Notes: generated by a model from the sequence alone, not told the origin. A stretch of DNA of 64,000 nucleotides from Luzula sylvatica (GCA_946800325.1 OX326956.1:23720356-23784355), one strand, 5' to 3'. Positions 11,711-26,400 are shown, counted from the stretch's first letter. Translations and numbers: made by a program.

Positions 11711-14700
11711 CACATATCTTGTTTTTAGATCATTTGTATCGTATCTTTTACTACATAACTTTTCACCAAATTTCACACACACTAAGAAAGTTTGTTTTTC
11801 GTTTGAAAACAAGATTTCAACGCTTTGAGTAGTTCAAATAACGTGTTTTTAGATCATTTGTATCGTATCTTTTACTACATAACTTTTAACCAAATTTCAC
11901 AAACACTAAGAAAGTTTTTTTCTAATCAAAACAAGATTTTAACGCTTTGAGGAGCTCAAATAACTTGTTTTTAGATCATTTGTATCGTATCTTTTACTAC
12001 GTAACTTTTCACCAAATTTCACAAACACTAAGAAAGTTTGTTTTTCGATTCAAAACAAGATTTTAACGCTTTCAGGAGCTCAAATAACTTGTTTTTAGAT
12101 CATTTGTATCGTATCTTTTAATACGTAACTTTTCACCGAATTTCACAAACACTAAGAAAGTTTGTTTTTCGATTCAAAACAAGATTTTAGCGCTTTGAGG
12201 AGTTCAAATAACATGTTTTTAGATCATTTGTATCGTATCTTTTACTACATAACTTTTCACCAAATTTCACAAACACTAAGAAAGTTTGTTTTTCGATTCA
12301 AAACAAGATTTTAATGCTTTTAGTAGTTCAAATAACCTGTTTATAGATCATTTGTATCGTATCATTTACTACATAACTTTTCACCAAATTCCACAAACAC
12401 TAAGAAAGTTTGTTTTTCGATTCAAAACAAGATTTTAACGCTTTGAGGAGCTGAAATAACTTGTTTTTAGATCATTTGTATCATATCTTTTACTACGTAA
12501 CTTTTCACCAAATTTCACAAACACTAAGAAAGTTTGTTTTTCGATTCAAAACAAGATTTTAGCGCTTTGAGGAGTTCAAATAACATGTTTTTAGATCATT
12601 TGTATCGTATCTTTTACTACATAACTTTTCACCAAATTTCACAAACACTAAGAAAGTTTGTTTTTCGATTCAAAACAAGATTTTAGCGCTTTGAGGAGTT
12701 CAAATAACGTGTTTTTAGATTATTTGTATCGTATCTTTTACTACATAACTTTTCACCAAATTTCTCAAACACTAAGAAAGTTTGTTTTTCGATTCAAAAC
12801 AAGATTTTAACGCTTTGAGGAGCTCACATATCGTGTTTTTAGATCATTTGTATCGTATCTTTTACTACATAACTTTTCACCAAATTTCACACACACTAAG
12901 AAAGTTTGTTTTTCGTTTGAAAACAAGATTTTAACGCTTTGAGTAGTTCAAATAACGTGTTTTTAGATCATTTGTATCGTATCTTTTACTACATAACTTT
13001 TCACCAAATTTCACAAACACTAAGAAAGTTTTTTTCTAGTCAAAACAAGATTTTAACGCTTTGAGGAGCTCAAATAACTTGTTTTTAGATCATTTGTATC
13101 GTATCTTTTACTACGTAACTTTTCACCAAATTTCACAAACACTAAGAAAGTTTGTTTTTCGATTCAAAACAAGAATTTAGCGCTTTGAGGAGTTCAAATA
13201 ACATGTTTTTAGATCATTTGTATCGTATCTTTTAATACATAACTTTTCACCAAATTTCACAAACACTAAGAAAGTTTGTTTTCCGATTCAAAACAAGATT
13301 TTAATGCTTTTAGTAGTTCAAATAACGTGTTTATAGATCATTTGTATCGTATCATTTACTACATAACTTTTCACCAAATTTCACAAACACTAAGAAAGTA
13401 TGTTTTTCGATTCAAAACAAGATTTTAACGCTTTCAGGAGCTCAAATAACTTGTTTTTAGATCATTTGTATCATATCTTTTACTACGTAACTTTTCACCA
13501 AATTTCACAAACACTAAGAAAGTTTGTTTTTCGATTCAAAACAAGATTTTAGCGCTTTGAGAAGTTCAAATAACATGTTTTTAGATCATTTGTATTGTAT
13601 CTTTTACTACATAACTTTTCACCAAATTTCACAAACACTAAGAAACTTTGTTTTTCGATTCAAAACAAAATTTTAACGCTTTGAGTAGTTCAAATGACGT
13701 GTTTTTAGATCATTTGTATCGTATCTTTTACTACATAACTTTTCACCAAATTTTACAAACACAAAGAAAGTTTGTTTTTCGATTCAAAACAAACTTTTAA
13801 CGCTTTGAGGAGTTCAAATAACGTGTTTTTAGATTATTTGTATCGTATCTTTTACTACATAACTTTTCACCAAATTTCTCAAACACTAAGAAAGTTTGTT
13901 TTTCGATTCAAAACAAGATTTTAACTTTTTGAGGAGCTCACATATCGTGTTTTTAGATCATTTGTATCGTATCTTTTACTACATAACTTTTCACCAAATT
14001 TCACACACACTAAGAAAGTTTGTTTTTCGTTTGAAAACAAGATTTTAACGCTTTGAGTAGTTCAAATAACGTGTTTTTAGATCATTTGTATCGTATCTTT
14101 TACTACATAACTTTTAACCAAATTTCACAAACACTAAGAAAGTTTTTTTCTAGTCAAAACAAGATTTTAACGCTTTGAGGAGCTCAAATAACTTGTTTTT
14201 AGATCATTTGTATCGTATCTTTTACTACGTAACTTTTCACCAAATTTCACAAACACTAAGAAAGTTTGTTTTTCGATTCAAAACAAGATTTTAACGCTTT
14301 CAGGAGCTCAAATAACTTGTTTTTAGATCATTTGTATCGTATCTTTTAATACGTAACTTTTCACCGAATTTCACAAACACTAAGAAAGTTTGTTTTTCGA
14401 TTCAAAACAAGATTTTAGCGCTTTGAGGAGTTCAAATAACATGTTTTTAGATCATTTGTATCGTATCTTTTACTACATAACTTTTCACCAAATTTCACAA
14501 ACACTAAGAAAGTTTGTTTTTCGATTCAAAACAAGATTTTAATGCTTTTAGTAGTTCAAATAACGTGTTTATAGATCATTTGTATCGTATCATTTACTAC
14601 ATAACTTTTCACCAAATTTCACAAACACTAAGAAAGTTTGTTTTTCGATTCAAAACAAGATTTTAACGCTTTGAGGAGCTGAAATAACTTGTTTTTAGAT

Positions 14701-16166
14701 CATTTGTATCATATCTTTTACTACGTAACTTTTCACCAAATTTCACAAACACTAAGAAAGTTTGTTTTTCGATTCAAAACAAGATTTTAGCGCTTTGAGG
14801 AGTTCAAATAACATGTTTTTAGATCATTTGTATCGTATCTTTTACTACATAACTTTTCACCAAATTTCACAAACACTAAGAAAGTTTGTTTTTCGATTCA
14901 AAACAAGATTTTAGCGCTTTGAGGAGTTCAAATAACGTGTTTTTAGATTATTTGTATCGTATCTTTTACTACATAACTTTTCACCAAATTTCTCAAACAC
15001 TAAGAAAGTTTGTTTTTCGATTCAAAACAAGATTTTAACGCTTTGAGGAGCTCACATATCGTGTTTTTAGATCATTTGTATCGTATCTTTTACTACATAA
15101 CTTTTCACCAAATTTCACACACACTAAGAAAGTTTGTTTTTCGTTTGAAAACAAGATTTTAACGCTTTGAGTAGTTCAAATAACGTGTTTTTAGATCATT
15201 TGTATCGTATCTTTTACTACATAACTTTTCACCAAATTTCACAAACACTAAGAAAGTTTTTTTCTAGTCAAAACAAGATTTTAACGTTTTGAGGAGCTCA
15301 AATAACTTGTTTTTAGATCATTTGTATCGTATCTTTTACTACGTAACTTTTCACCAAATTTCACAAACACTAAGAAAGTTTGTTTTTCGATTCAAAACAA
15401 GAATTTAGCGCTTTGAGGAGTTCAAATAACATGTTTTTAGATCATTTGTATCGTATCTTTTAATACATAACTTTTCACCAAATTTCACAAACACTAAGAA
15501 AGTTTGTTTTCCGATTCAAAACAAGATTTTAATGCTTTTAGTAGTTCAAATAACGTGTTTATAGATCATTTGTATCGTATCATTTACTACATAACTTTTC
15601 ACCAAATTTCACAAACACTAAGAAAGTATGTTTTTCGATTCAAAACAAGATTTTAACGCTTTCAGGAGCTCAAATAACTTGTTTTTAGATCATTTGTATC
15701 ATATCTTTTACTACGTAACTTTTCACCAAATTTCACAAACACTAAGAAAGTTTGTTTTTCGATTCAAAACAAGATTTTAGCGCTTTGAGAAGTTCAAATA
15801 ACATGTTTTTAGATCATTTGTATTGTATCTTTTACTACATAACTTTTCACCAAATTTCACAAACACTAAGAAACTTTGTTTTTCGATTCAAAACAAAATT
15901 TTAACGCTTTGAGTAGTTCAAATGACGTGTTTTTAGATCATTTGTATCGTATCTTTTACTACATAACTTTTCACCAAATTTTACAAACACAAAGAAAGTT
16001 TGTTTTTCGATTCAAAACAAACTTTTAACGCTTTGAGGAGTTCAAATAACGTGTTTTTAGATTATTTGTATCGTATCTTTTACTACATAACTTTTCACCA
16101 AATTTCTCAAACACTAAGAAAGTTTGTTTTTCGATTCAAAACAAGATTTTAACGCTTTGAGGAGCT
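11711..16166 (+). repeat. 4.4-kb HOR, copy 3, a hybrid (S1-S2-S1'-S2)
   Basis: The length is again 4456 bp, but the internal order changes. 11711-13938 is S1-S2 as in copy 2. The next section (13939-15052) carries ctttcagg, cgaatttcac, an aatgctttt monomer and gagctgaaat, so it is an S1-like section where S3 is expected. 15053-16166 is again S2-like (tttccgattc, gtatg, gagaag, aactttg, aatgac, caaactttt). The equal total length hides a swap: the repeat has become S1-S2 with a 2228-bp period (11711, 13939, 16167). Confidence 0.8.
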
Positions 16167-17100
16167 CACATATCGTGTTTTTAGATCATTTGTATCGTAT
16201 CTTTTACTACATAACTTTTCACCAAATTTCACACACACTAAGAAAGTTTGTTTTTCGTTTGAAAACAAGATTTTAACGCTTTGAGTAGTTCAAATAACGT
16301 GTTTTTAGATCATTTGTATCGTATCTTTTACGACATAACTTTTAACCAAATTTCACAAACACTAAGAAAGTTTTTTTCTAGTCAAAACAAGATTTTAACG
16401 CTTTGAGGAGCTCAAATAACTTGTTTTTAGATCATTTGTATCGTATCTTTTACTACGTAACTTTTCACCAAATTTCACAAACACTAAGAAAGTTTGTTTT
16501 TCGATTCAAAACAAGATTTTAACGTTTTGAGGAGCTCAAATAACTTGTTTTTAGATCATTTGTATCGTATCTTTTAATACGTAACTTTTCACCGAATTTC
16601 ACAAACACTAAGAAAGTTTGTTTTTCGATTCAAAACAAGATTTTAGCGCTTTGAGGAGTTCAAATAACATGTTTTTAGATCATTTGTATCGTATCTTTTA
16701 CTACATAACTTTTCACCAAATTTCACAAACACTAAGAAAGTTTGTTTTTCGATTCAAAACAAGATTTTAATGCTTTTAGTAGTTCAAATAACGTGTTTAT
16801 AGATCATTTGTATCGTATCATTTACTACATAACTTTTCACCAAATTTCACAAACACTAAGAAAGTTTGTTTTTCGATTCAAAACAAGATTTTAACGCTTT
16901 GAGGAGCTGAAATAACTTGTTTTTAGATCATTTGTATCATATCTTTTACTACGTAACTTTTCACCAAATTTCACAAACACTAAGAAAGTTTGTTTTTCGA
17001 TTCAAAACAAGATTTTAGCGCTTTGAGGAGTTCAAATAACATGTTTTTAGATCATTTGTATCGTATCTTTTACTACATAACTTTTCACCAAATTTCACAA
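16167..17100 (+). repeat. 4.4-kb HOR, truncated last S1' section
   Basis: Continues the S1' order: taacc, ctagtc, the cgaatttcac monomer at about 16590, an aatgctttt monomer and gagctgaaat at about 16905. At about 17111 a gtttggtttttcg monomer appears in place of the expected gtttgtttttcg, and from there the variants belong to the type-2 block. This is the right boundary of the type-1 domain. Confidence 0.8.
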
Positions 17101-18569
17101 ACACTAAGAAAGTTTGGTTTTTCGATTCAAAACAAAATTTTAACGCTTTGAGTAGTTCAAATGGCGTGTTTTTAGATCATTTGTATCGTATCTTTTACTG
17201 CATAACTTTTCACCAAATTTTTCAAACACAAAGAAAGTTTGTTTTTCGATTCAAAACAAACTTTTAACACTTTGAGGAGTTCAAATAACGTGTTTTTAGA
17301 TCATTTTTATCGTATCTTTTACTACATAACTTTTCACCAAATTTCACAAACATTAATAAAGTTTGTTTTTCCATTCAAAACAAGATTTTAACGCTTTGAG
17401 GAGTTCAAATAACGTGTTTTTAGATCATTTGTATCGGATCTTTTACTACATAACTTTTCACCAAATTTCACAAACACTAAGAAAGTTTGTTTTTCGATTC
17501 AAAACAAACTTTTAACGCTTTGAGGAGTTTAAATAACGTGTTTTTAGATCATTTGTATCGTATCTTTTACAACATAACTTTTCACCAAATTTCTCAAACA
17601 CTAAGAAAGTTTGTTTTTCGATTCAAAACAAGATTTTAACGCTTTGAGGAGCTCACATATCGTGTTTTTAGATCATTTGTATCGTATATTTTACTACATA
17701 ACTTTTCACCAAATTTCACAAACACTAAAAAAGTTCGTTTTTCGTTTGAAAACAAGATTTTAACGCTTTGAGTAGTTCAAATAACGTGTTTTTAGATCAT
17801 TTGTATCGTATCGTTTACTACATAACTTTTCACCAAATTTCACAAACACTTAGAAAGTTTGTTTTTCTAGTCAAAACAAGATTTTAACGCTTTGAGGATC
17901 TCAAATAACTTGTTTTTAGGTCATTTGTATCGTATCTTTTACAACGTCACTTTTCACCAAATTTCACAAACACTAAGAAAGTTTGCTTTTCGATTCAAAA
18001 CAAGATTTTAGCGCTTTGAGAAGTTCAAATAACATGTTTTTAGATCATTTGTATCGCATCTTTTACGACATAACTTTTCACCAAATTTCACAAACACTAA
18101 GAAAGTTTGTTTTTCGATTCAAAACAAGATTTTAACGCTTTGAGTAGTTCAAATAACGTGTTTATAGATCATTTGTATCGTATCATTTACTACATAACTT
18201 TTCACAAAATTTCACAAACACTAAGAAAGTTTGTTTTTAGATTCAAAACAAGATTTTAACGCGTTGAGGAGCTCAAATTACTTGTTTTTAGATCATTTGT
18301 ATCATATCTTTTACTACGTAACTTTTCACCAAATTTCACAAACACTAAGAAAGTTTGTATTTCGATTCAAAACAAGATTTTAGTGCTTTGAGGAGTTCAA
18401 ATAACGTGTTTTTAGATCATTTGTATCGTATCTTTTACCGCATAACTTTTCACCAAATTTCACAAACACTAAGAAAGTTTGTATTTCGATTCAAAACAAG
18501 ATTTTAGTGCTTTGAGGAGTTCAAATAACGTGTTTTTAGATCATTTGTATCGTATCTTTTACTATATAA

Positions 18570-19960
18570 CTTTTCACCAAATTTCACAAACACTAAGAAA
18601 GTTTGTTTTTCGATTCAAAACAAGATTTTTACGCTTTGATTTCCTCAAATAACGTGTTTTTAGATCATTTGTATCGTATCTTTTACTACATAACTTTTAA
18701 CCAAATTTCACAAACACTAAGAAAGTTTGTTTTTCGATTCAAAACAAGATTTTAACGCTTTTAGTAGTTCAAATAACGTGTTTATAGATCATTTGGATCG
18801 TATCATTTACTACATAACTTTTCACCAAATTTCACAAACACTAAGAAAGTATGTTTTTCGATTCAAAACAAGATTTTAACGCTTTCAGGAGCTCAAATAA
18901 CTTGTTTTTAGATCATTTGTATCATATCTTTTACTACGTAACTTTTCACCAAATTTCACAAACACTAAGAAAGTTTGTTTTTCGATTCAAAACAAAATTT
19001 TAGCGCTTTGAGGAGTTCAAATAACATGTTTTTAGATCATTTGTATCGTATCTTTTACTACATAACTTTTCTCCAAATTTCACAAACACTAAGAAAGTTT
19101 GTTTTTCGATTCAAAACAAGATTTTAATGCTTTTAGTAGTTCAAATAACGTGTTTATAGATCATTTGTATCGTATCATTTACTACATAACTTTTCACCAA
19201 ATTTCACAAACACTAAGAAAGTTTGTTTTTCGATTCAAAACAAGATTTTAACGCTTTGAGGAGCTGAAATAACTTGTTTTTAGATCATTTGTATCATATC
19301 TTTTACTACGTAACTTTTCACCAAATTTCACAAACACTAAGAAAGTTTGTTTTCCGATTTAAAACAAGATTTTAGCGCTTTGAGGAGTTCAAATAACATG
19401 TTTTTAGATCATTTGTATCGTATCTTTTACTACATAACTTTTCACCAAATTTCACAAACACTAAGAAAGTTTGTTTTTCGATTCAAAACAAGATTTTTAC
19501 GCTTTGATTTCCTCAAATAACGTGTTTTTAGATCATTTGTATCGTATCTTTTACTACATAACTTTTAACCAAATTTCACAAACACTAAGAAAGTTTGTTT
19601 TTCGATTCAAAACAAGATTTTAACGCTTTTAGTAGTTCAAATAACGTGTTTATAGATCATTTGTATCGTATCATTTACTACATAACTTTTCACCAAATTT
19701 CACAAACACTAAGAAAGTTTGTTTTTCGATTCAAAACAAGATTTTAACGCTTTGAGGAGCTGAAATAACTTGTTTTTAGATCATTTGTATCATATCTTTT
19801 ACTACGTAACTTTTCACCAAATTTCACAAACACTAAGAAAGTTTGTTTTTCGATTCAAAACAAGATTTTAGCGCTTTGAGGAGTTCAAATAACATGTTTT
19901 TAGATCATTTGTATCGTATCTTTTACTACATAACTTTTCACCAAATTTCACAAACACTAA
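18570..19960 (+). repeat. Seven-monomer internal duplication in cassette I
   Basis: The gatttcctc monomer occurs twice, exactly 868 bp (7 x 124) apart (gctttgattt at 18633 and 19501), followed both times by taacc and cttttagtag monomers. The second copy then skips the gtatg/ctttcagg stretch and goes straight to gagctgaaat, so it is a shortened repeat. Cassettes II and III have only one gatttcttc monomer at this place, so the duplication is private to cassette I. Confidence 0.75.
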
Positions 19961-20699
19961 GAAAGTTTGGTTTTTCGATTCAAAACAAAATTTTAACGCT
20001 TTGAGTAGTTCAAATGACGTGTTTTTAGATCATTTGTATCATATCTTTTACTGCATAACTTTTCACCAAATTTTTCAAACACAAAGAAAGTTTGTTTTTC
20101 GATTCAAAACAAACTTTTAACACTTTGAGGAGTTCAAATAACGTGTTTTTAGATCATTTTTATCGTATCTTTTACTACATAACTTTTCACCAAATTTCAC
20201 AAACATTAATAAAGTTTGTTTTTCCATTCAAAACAAGATTTTAACGCTTTCAGGAGTTCAAATAACGTGTTTTTAGATCATTTGTATCGGATCTTTTACA
20301 ACATAACTTTTCACCAAATTTCTCAAACACTAAGAAAGTTTGTTTTTCGAATCAAAACAAGATTTTAACGCTTTGAGGAGTTCAAATAACGTGTTTTTAG
20401 ATAATTTGTATCGTATCTTTTACTACATAACTTTTCACCAAATTTCACAAACACTATGAAAGTTTGTTTTTCGATTCAAAACAAACTTTTAACGCTTTGA
20501 GGAGTTTAAATAACGTGTTTTTAGATCATTTGTATCGTATCTTTTACTACATAACTTTTCACCAAATTTCTCAAACACTAAGAAAGTTTGTTTTTCGATT
20601 CAAAACAAGATTTTAACGCTTTGACGAGCTCACATATCGTGTTTTTAGATCATTTGTATCGTATATTTTACTACATAACTTTTCACCAAATTTCTCAAA

Positions 20700-23429
20700 C
20701 ACTAAGAAAGTTTGTTTTTCGAATCAAAACAAGATTTTAACGCTTTGAGGAGTTCAAATAACATGTTTTTAGATCATTTGTATCGTATCTTTTAATACAT
20801 AACTTTTAACCAAATTTCACAAACACTAAGAAAGTTTGTTTTTCGTTTGAAAACAAGATTTTAACGCTTTGAGTAGTTCAAATAACGTGTTTTTAGATCA
20901 TTTGTATCGTATCTTTTACTACATAACTTTTCACCAAATTTCACAAACACTAAGAAAGTTTTTTTCTAGTCAAAACAAGATTTTAACGCTTTGAGGAGCT
21001 CAAATAACTTGTTTTTAGATCATTTGTATCGTATCTTTTACTACGTAACTTTTCACCAAATTTCACAAACACTAAGAAAGTTTGTTTTTCGATTCAAAAC
21101 AAGATTTTAGCGCTTTGAGGAGTTCAAATAACATGTTTTTAGATCATTTGTATCGTATCTTTTAATACATAACTTTTCACCAAATTTCACAAACACTAAG
21201 AAAGTTTGTTTTTCGATTCAAAACAAGATTTTAGCGCTTTGAGGAGTTCAAATAACGTGTTTTTAGATTATTTGTATCGTATCTTTTACTACATAACTTT
21301 TCACCAAATTTCTCAAACACTAAGAAAGTTTGTTGTTCGATTCAAAACAAGATTTTAACGCTTTGAGGAGCTCACATATCGTGTTTTTAGATCATTTGTA
21401 TCGTATCTTTTACTACATAACTTTTTACCAAATTTCACACACACTAAGAAAGTTTGTTTTTCGTTTCAAAACAAGATTTTAACGCTTTGAGTAGTTCAAA
21501 TAACGTGTTTTTAGATCATTTGTATCGTATCTTTTACTACATAACTTTTCACCAAATTTCACAAACACTAAGAAAGTTTTTTTCTAGTCAAAACAAGATT
21601 TTAACGCTTTGAGGAGCTCAAATAACTTGTTTTTAGATCATTTGTATCATATCTTTTACTACGTAACTTTTCACCAAATTTCCCAAACACTAAGAAAGTT
21701 TGTTTTTCGATTCAAAACAAGATTTTAGCGCTTTGAGGAGTTCAAATAACATGTTTTTAGATCATTTGTATCGTATCTTTTAATACATAACTTTTCACCA
21801 AATTTCACAAACACTAAGAAAGTTTGTTTTCCGATTCAAAACAAGATTTTAATGCTTTTAGTAGTTCAAATAACGTGTTTATAGATCATTTGTATCGTAT
21901 CATTTACTACATAACTTTTCACCAAATTTCACAAACACTAAGAAACTATGTTTTTCGATTCAAAACAAGATTTTAACGCTTTCAGGAGCTCAAATAACTT
22001 GTTTTTAGATCATTTGTATCATATCTTTTCCTACGTAACTTTTCACCAAATTTCACAAACACTAAGAAAGTTTGTTTTTCGATTCAAAACAAGATTTTAG
22101 CGCTTTGAGAAGTTCAAATAACATGTTTTTAGATCATTTGTATCGTATCTTTTACTACATAACTTTTCACCAAATTTCACAAACACTAAGAAACTTTGTT
22201 TTTCGATTCAAAACAAAATTTTAACGCTTTGAGTAGTTCAAATGACGTGTTTTTAGATCATTTGTATCGTATCTTTTACTACATAACTTTTCACCAAATT
22301 TTACAAACACAAAGAAAGTTTGTTTTTCGATTCAAAACAAACTTTTAACGCTTTGAGGAGTTCAAATAACGTGTTTTTAGATTATTTGTATCGTATCTTT
22401 TACTACATAACTTTTCACCAAATTTCTCAAACACTAAGCAAGTTTGTTTTTCGATTCAAAACAAGATTTTAACGCTTTGAGGAGCTCACATATGGTGTTT
22501 TTAGATCATTTGTATCGTATCTTTTACTACATAACTTTTCACCAAATTTCACACACACTAAGAAAGTTTGTTTTTCGTTTGAAAACAAGATTTTAACGCT
22601 TTGAGTAGTTCAAATAACGTGTTTTTAGATCATTTGTATCGTATCTTTTACTACATAACTTTTAACCAAATTTCACAAACACTAAGAAATTTTTTTCTAG
22701 TCAAAACAAGATTTTAACGCTTTGAGGAGCTCAAATAACTTGTTTTTAGATCATTTGTATCGTATCTTTTACTACGTAACTTTTCACCAAATTTCACAAA
22801 CACTAAGAAAGTTTGTTTTTCGATTCAAAACAAGATTTTAACGCTTTCAGGAGCTCAAATAACTTGTTTTTAGATCATTTGTATCGTATCTTTTAATACG
22901 TAACTTTTCACCGAATTTCACAAACACTAAGAAAGTTTGTTTTTCGATTCAAAACAAGATTTTAGCGCTTTGAGGAGTTCAAATAACATGTTTTTAGATC
23001 ATTTGTATCGTATCTTTTACTACATAACTTTTCACCAAATTTCACAAACACTAAGAAAGTTTGTTTTTCGATTCAAAACAAGATTTTAATGCTTTTAGTA
23101 GTTCAAATAACGTGTTTATAGATCATTTGTATCGTATCATTTACTACATAACTTTTCACCAAATTTCGCAAACACTAAGAAAGTTTGTTTTTCGATTCAA
23201 AACAAGATTTTAACGCTTTGAGGAGCTGAAATAACTTGTTTTTAGATCATTTGTATCATATCTTTTACTACGTAACTTTTCACCAAATTTCACAAACACT
23301 AAGAAAGTTTGTTTTTCGATTCAAAACAAGATTTTAGCGCTTTGAGGAGTTCAAATAACATGTTTTTAGATCATTTGTATCGTATCTTTTACTACATAAC
23401 TTTTCACCAAATTTCACAAACACTAAGAA
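20700..23429 (+). repeat. Type-1 block closing cassette I
   Basis: From the gaatcaaaac monomer at about 20700 the variants are those of the 4.4-kb HOR: gtttttttctagtc, cacatat followed by cacacac, tttccgattc, gtatg or ctatg with ctttcagg, gagaag, aactttg, aatgac, caaactttt, then taacc, cgaatttcac and gagctgaaat. This equals roughly two HOR sections (S2 then S1'), not the full 4.4 kb. The block at 30850-33223 has the same order. Confidence 0.75.
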
Positions 23430-26400
23430 AGTTTGGTTTTTCGATTCAAAACAAAATTTTAACGCTTTGAGTAGTTCAAATGACGTGTTTTTAGATCATT
23501 TGTATCGTATCTTTTACTGCATAACTTTTCACCAAATTTTTCAAACACAAAGAAAGTTTGTTTTTCGATTCAAAACAAACTTTTAACACTTTGAGGAGTT
23601 CAAATAACGTGTTTTTAGATCATTTTTATCGTATCTTTTACTACATAACTTTTCACCAAATTTCACAAACATTAATAAAGTTTGTTTTTCCATTCAAAAC
23701 AAGATTTTAACGCTTTGAGGAGTTCAAATAACGTGTTTTTAGATCATTTGTATCGGATCTTTTACTACATAACTTTTCACCAAATTTCACAAACACTAAC
23801 AAAGTTTGTTTTTCGATTCAAAACAAACTTTTAACGCTTTGAGGAGTTTAAATAACGTGTTTTTAGATCATTTGTATCGTATCTTTTACAACATAACTTT
23901 TCACCAAATTTCTCAAACACTAAGAAAGTTTGTTTTTCGATTCAAAACAAGATTTTAACGCTTTGAGGAGCTCACATATCGTGTTTTTAGATCATTTGTA
24001 TCGTATATTTTACTACATAACTTTTCACCAAATTTCACAAACACTAAAAAAGTTCGTTTTTCGTTTGAAAACAAGATTTTAACGCTTTGAGTAGTTCAAA
24101 TAACGTGTTTTTAGATCATTTGTATCGTATCGTTTACTACATAACTTTTCACCAAATTTCACAAACACTTAGAAAGTTTGTTTTTCTAGTCAAAACAAGA
24201 TTTTAACGCTTTGAGGATCTCAAATAACTTGTTTTTAGGTCATTTGTATCGTATCTTTTACAACGTCACTTTTCACCAAATTTCACAAACACTAAGAAAG
24301 TTTGCTTTTCGATTCAAAACAAGATTTTAGCGCTTTGAGAAGTTCAAATAACATGTTTTTAGATCATTTGTATCGGATCTTTTACTACATAACTTTTCAC
24401 CAAATTTCACAAACACTAACAAAGTTTGTTTTTCGATTCAAAACAAACTTTTAACGCTTTGAGGAGTTTAAATAACGTGTTTTTAGATCATTTGTATCGT
24501 ATCTTTTACAACATAACTTTTCACCAAATTTCTCAAACACTAAGAAAGTTTGTTTTTCGATTCAAAACAAGATTTTAACGCTTTGAGGAGCTCACATATC
24601 GTGTTTTTAGATCATTTGTATCGTATATTTTACTACATAACTTTTCACCAAATTTCACAAACACTAAAAAAGTTCGTTTTTCGTTTGAAAACAAGATTTT
24701 AACGCTTTGAGTAGTTCAAATAACGTGTTTTTAGATCATTTGTATCGTATCGTTTACTACATAACTTTTCACCAAATTTCACAAACACTAAGAAAGTTTG
24801 TTTTTCGATTCAAAACAAGATTTTAACGCTTTGAGTAGTTCAAATAACGTGTTTATAGATCATTTGTATCGTATCATTTACTACATAACTTTTCACAAAA
24901 TTTCACAAACACTAAGAAAGTTTGTTTTTAGATTCAAAACAAGATTTTAACGCTTTGAGGAGCTCAAATTACTTGTTTTTAGATAATTTGTATCATATCT
25001 TTTACTACGTAACTTTTCACCAAATTTCACAAACACTAAGAAAGTTTGTATTTCGATTCAAAACAAGATTTTAGTGCTTTGAGGAGTTCAAATAACGTGT
25101 TTTTAGATCATTTGTATCGTATCTTTTACCGCATAACTTTTCACCAAATTTCACAAACACTAAGAAAGTTTGTATTTCGATTCAAAACAAGATTTTAGTG
25201 CTTTGAGGAGTTCAAATAACGTGTTTTTAGATCATTTGTATCGTATCTTTTACTATATAACTTTTCACCAAATTTCACAAACACTAAGAAAGTTTGTTTT
25301 TCGATTCAAAACAAGATTTTTACGCTTTGATTTCTTCAAATAACGTGTTTTTAGATCATTTGTATCGTATCTTTTACTACATAACTTTTAACCAAATTTC
25401 ACAAACACTAAGAAAGTTTGTTTTTCGATTCAAAACAAGATTTTAACGCTTTTAGTAGTTCAAATAACGTGTTTATAGATCATTTGTATCGTATCATTTA
25501 CTACATAACTTTTCACCAAATTTCACAAACACTAAGAAAGTATGTTTTTCGATTCAAAACAAGATTTTAACGCTTTCAGGAGCTCAAATAACTTGTTTTT
25601 AGATCATTTGTATCATATCTTTTACTACGTAACTTTTCACCAAATTTCACAAACACTAAGAAAGTTTGTTTTTCGATTCAAAACAAGATTTTAGCGCTTT
25701 GAGGAGTTCAAATAACATGTTTTTAGATCATTTGTATCGTATCTTTTACTACATAACTTTTCTCCAAATTTCACAAACACTAAGAAAGTTTGTTTTTCGA
25801 TTCAAAACAAGATTTTAATGCTTTTAGTAGTTCAAATAACGTGTTTATAGATCATTTGTATCGTATCATTTACTACATAACTTTTCACCAAATTTCACAA
25901 ACACTAAGAAAGTTTGTTTTTCGATTCAAAACAAGATTTTAACGCTTTGAGGAGCTGAAATAACTTGTTTTTAGATCATTTGTATCATATCTTTTACTAC
26001 GTAACTTTTCACCAAATTTCACAAACACTAAGAAAGTTTGTTTTTCGATTCAAAACAAGATTTTAGCGCTTTGAGGAGTTCAAATAACATGTTTTTAGAT
26101 CATTTGTATCGTATCTTTTACTACATAACTTTTCACCAAATTTCACAAACACTAAGAAAGTTTGGTTTTTCGATTCAAAACAAAATTTTAACGCTTTGAG
26201 TAGTTCAAATGACGTGTTTTTAGATCATTAGTATCGTATCTTTTACTGCATAACTTTTCACCAAATTTTTCAAACACAAAGAAAGTTTGTTTTTCGATTC
26301 AAAAAAAACTTTTAACACTTTGAGGAGTTCAAATAACGTGTTTTTAGATCATTTTTATCGTATCTTTTACTACATAACTTTTCACCAAATTTCACAAACA

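Larger units (their letters stand above)
17101..23429 (+). repeat. Composite cassette I (type-2 block + type-1 block)
   Basis: Measured between gtttgg markers that open type-2 blocks (agtttgg at 17111 and 23430, 6319 bp). Order of landmarks: gtttgg, ttttcaaacac, cattaataaag with ttttccattc, tatcggatc, gagtttaaat, cacatat with tatatttt, aaaaaagttcg, gaggatctc, ttgcttttcg, two gtatttcgattc monomers with tagtgc, gatttcctc, gtatg with ctttcagg, gagctgaaat, a second gtttgg (19964) with cattaataaag, gaatcaaaac, actatgaaag and gacgagctc. A type-1 block follows from about 20700. Confidence 0.75.
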
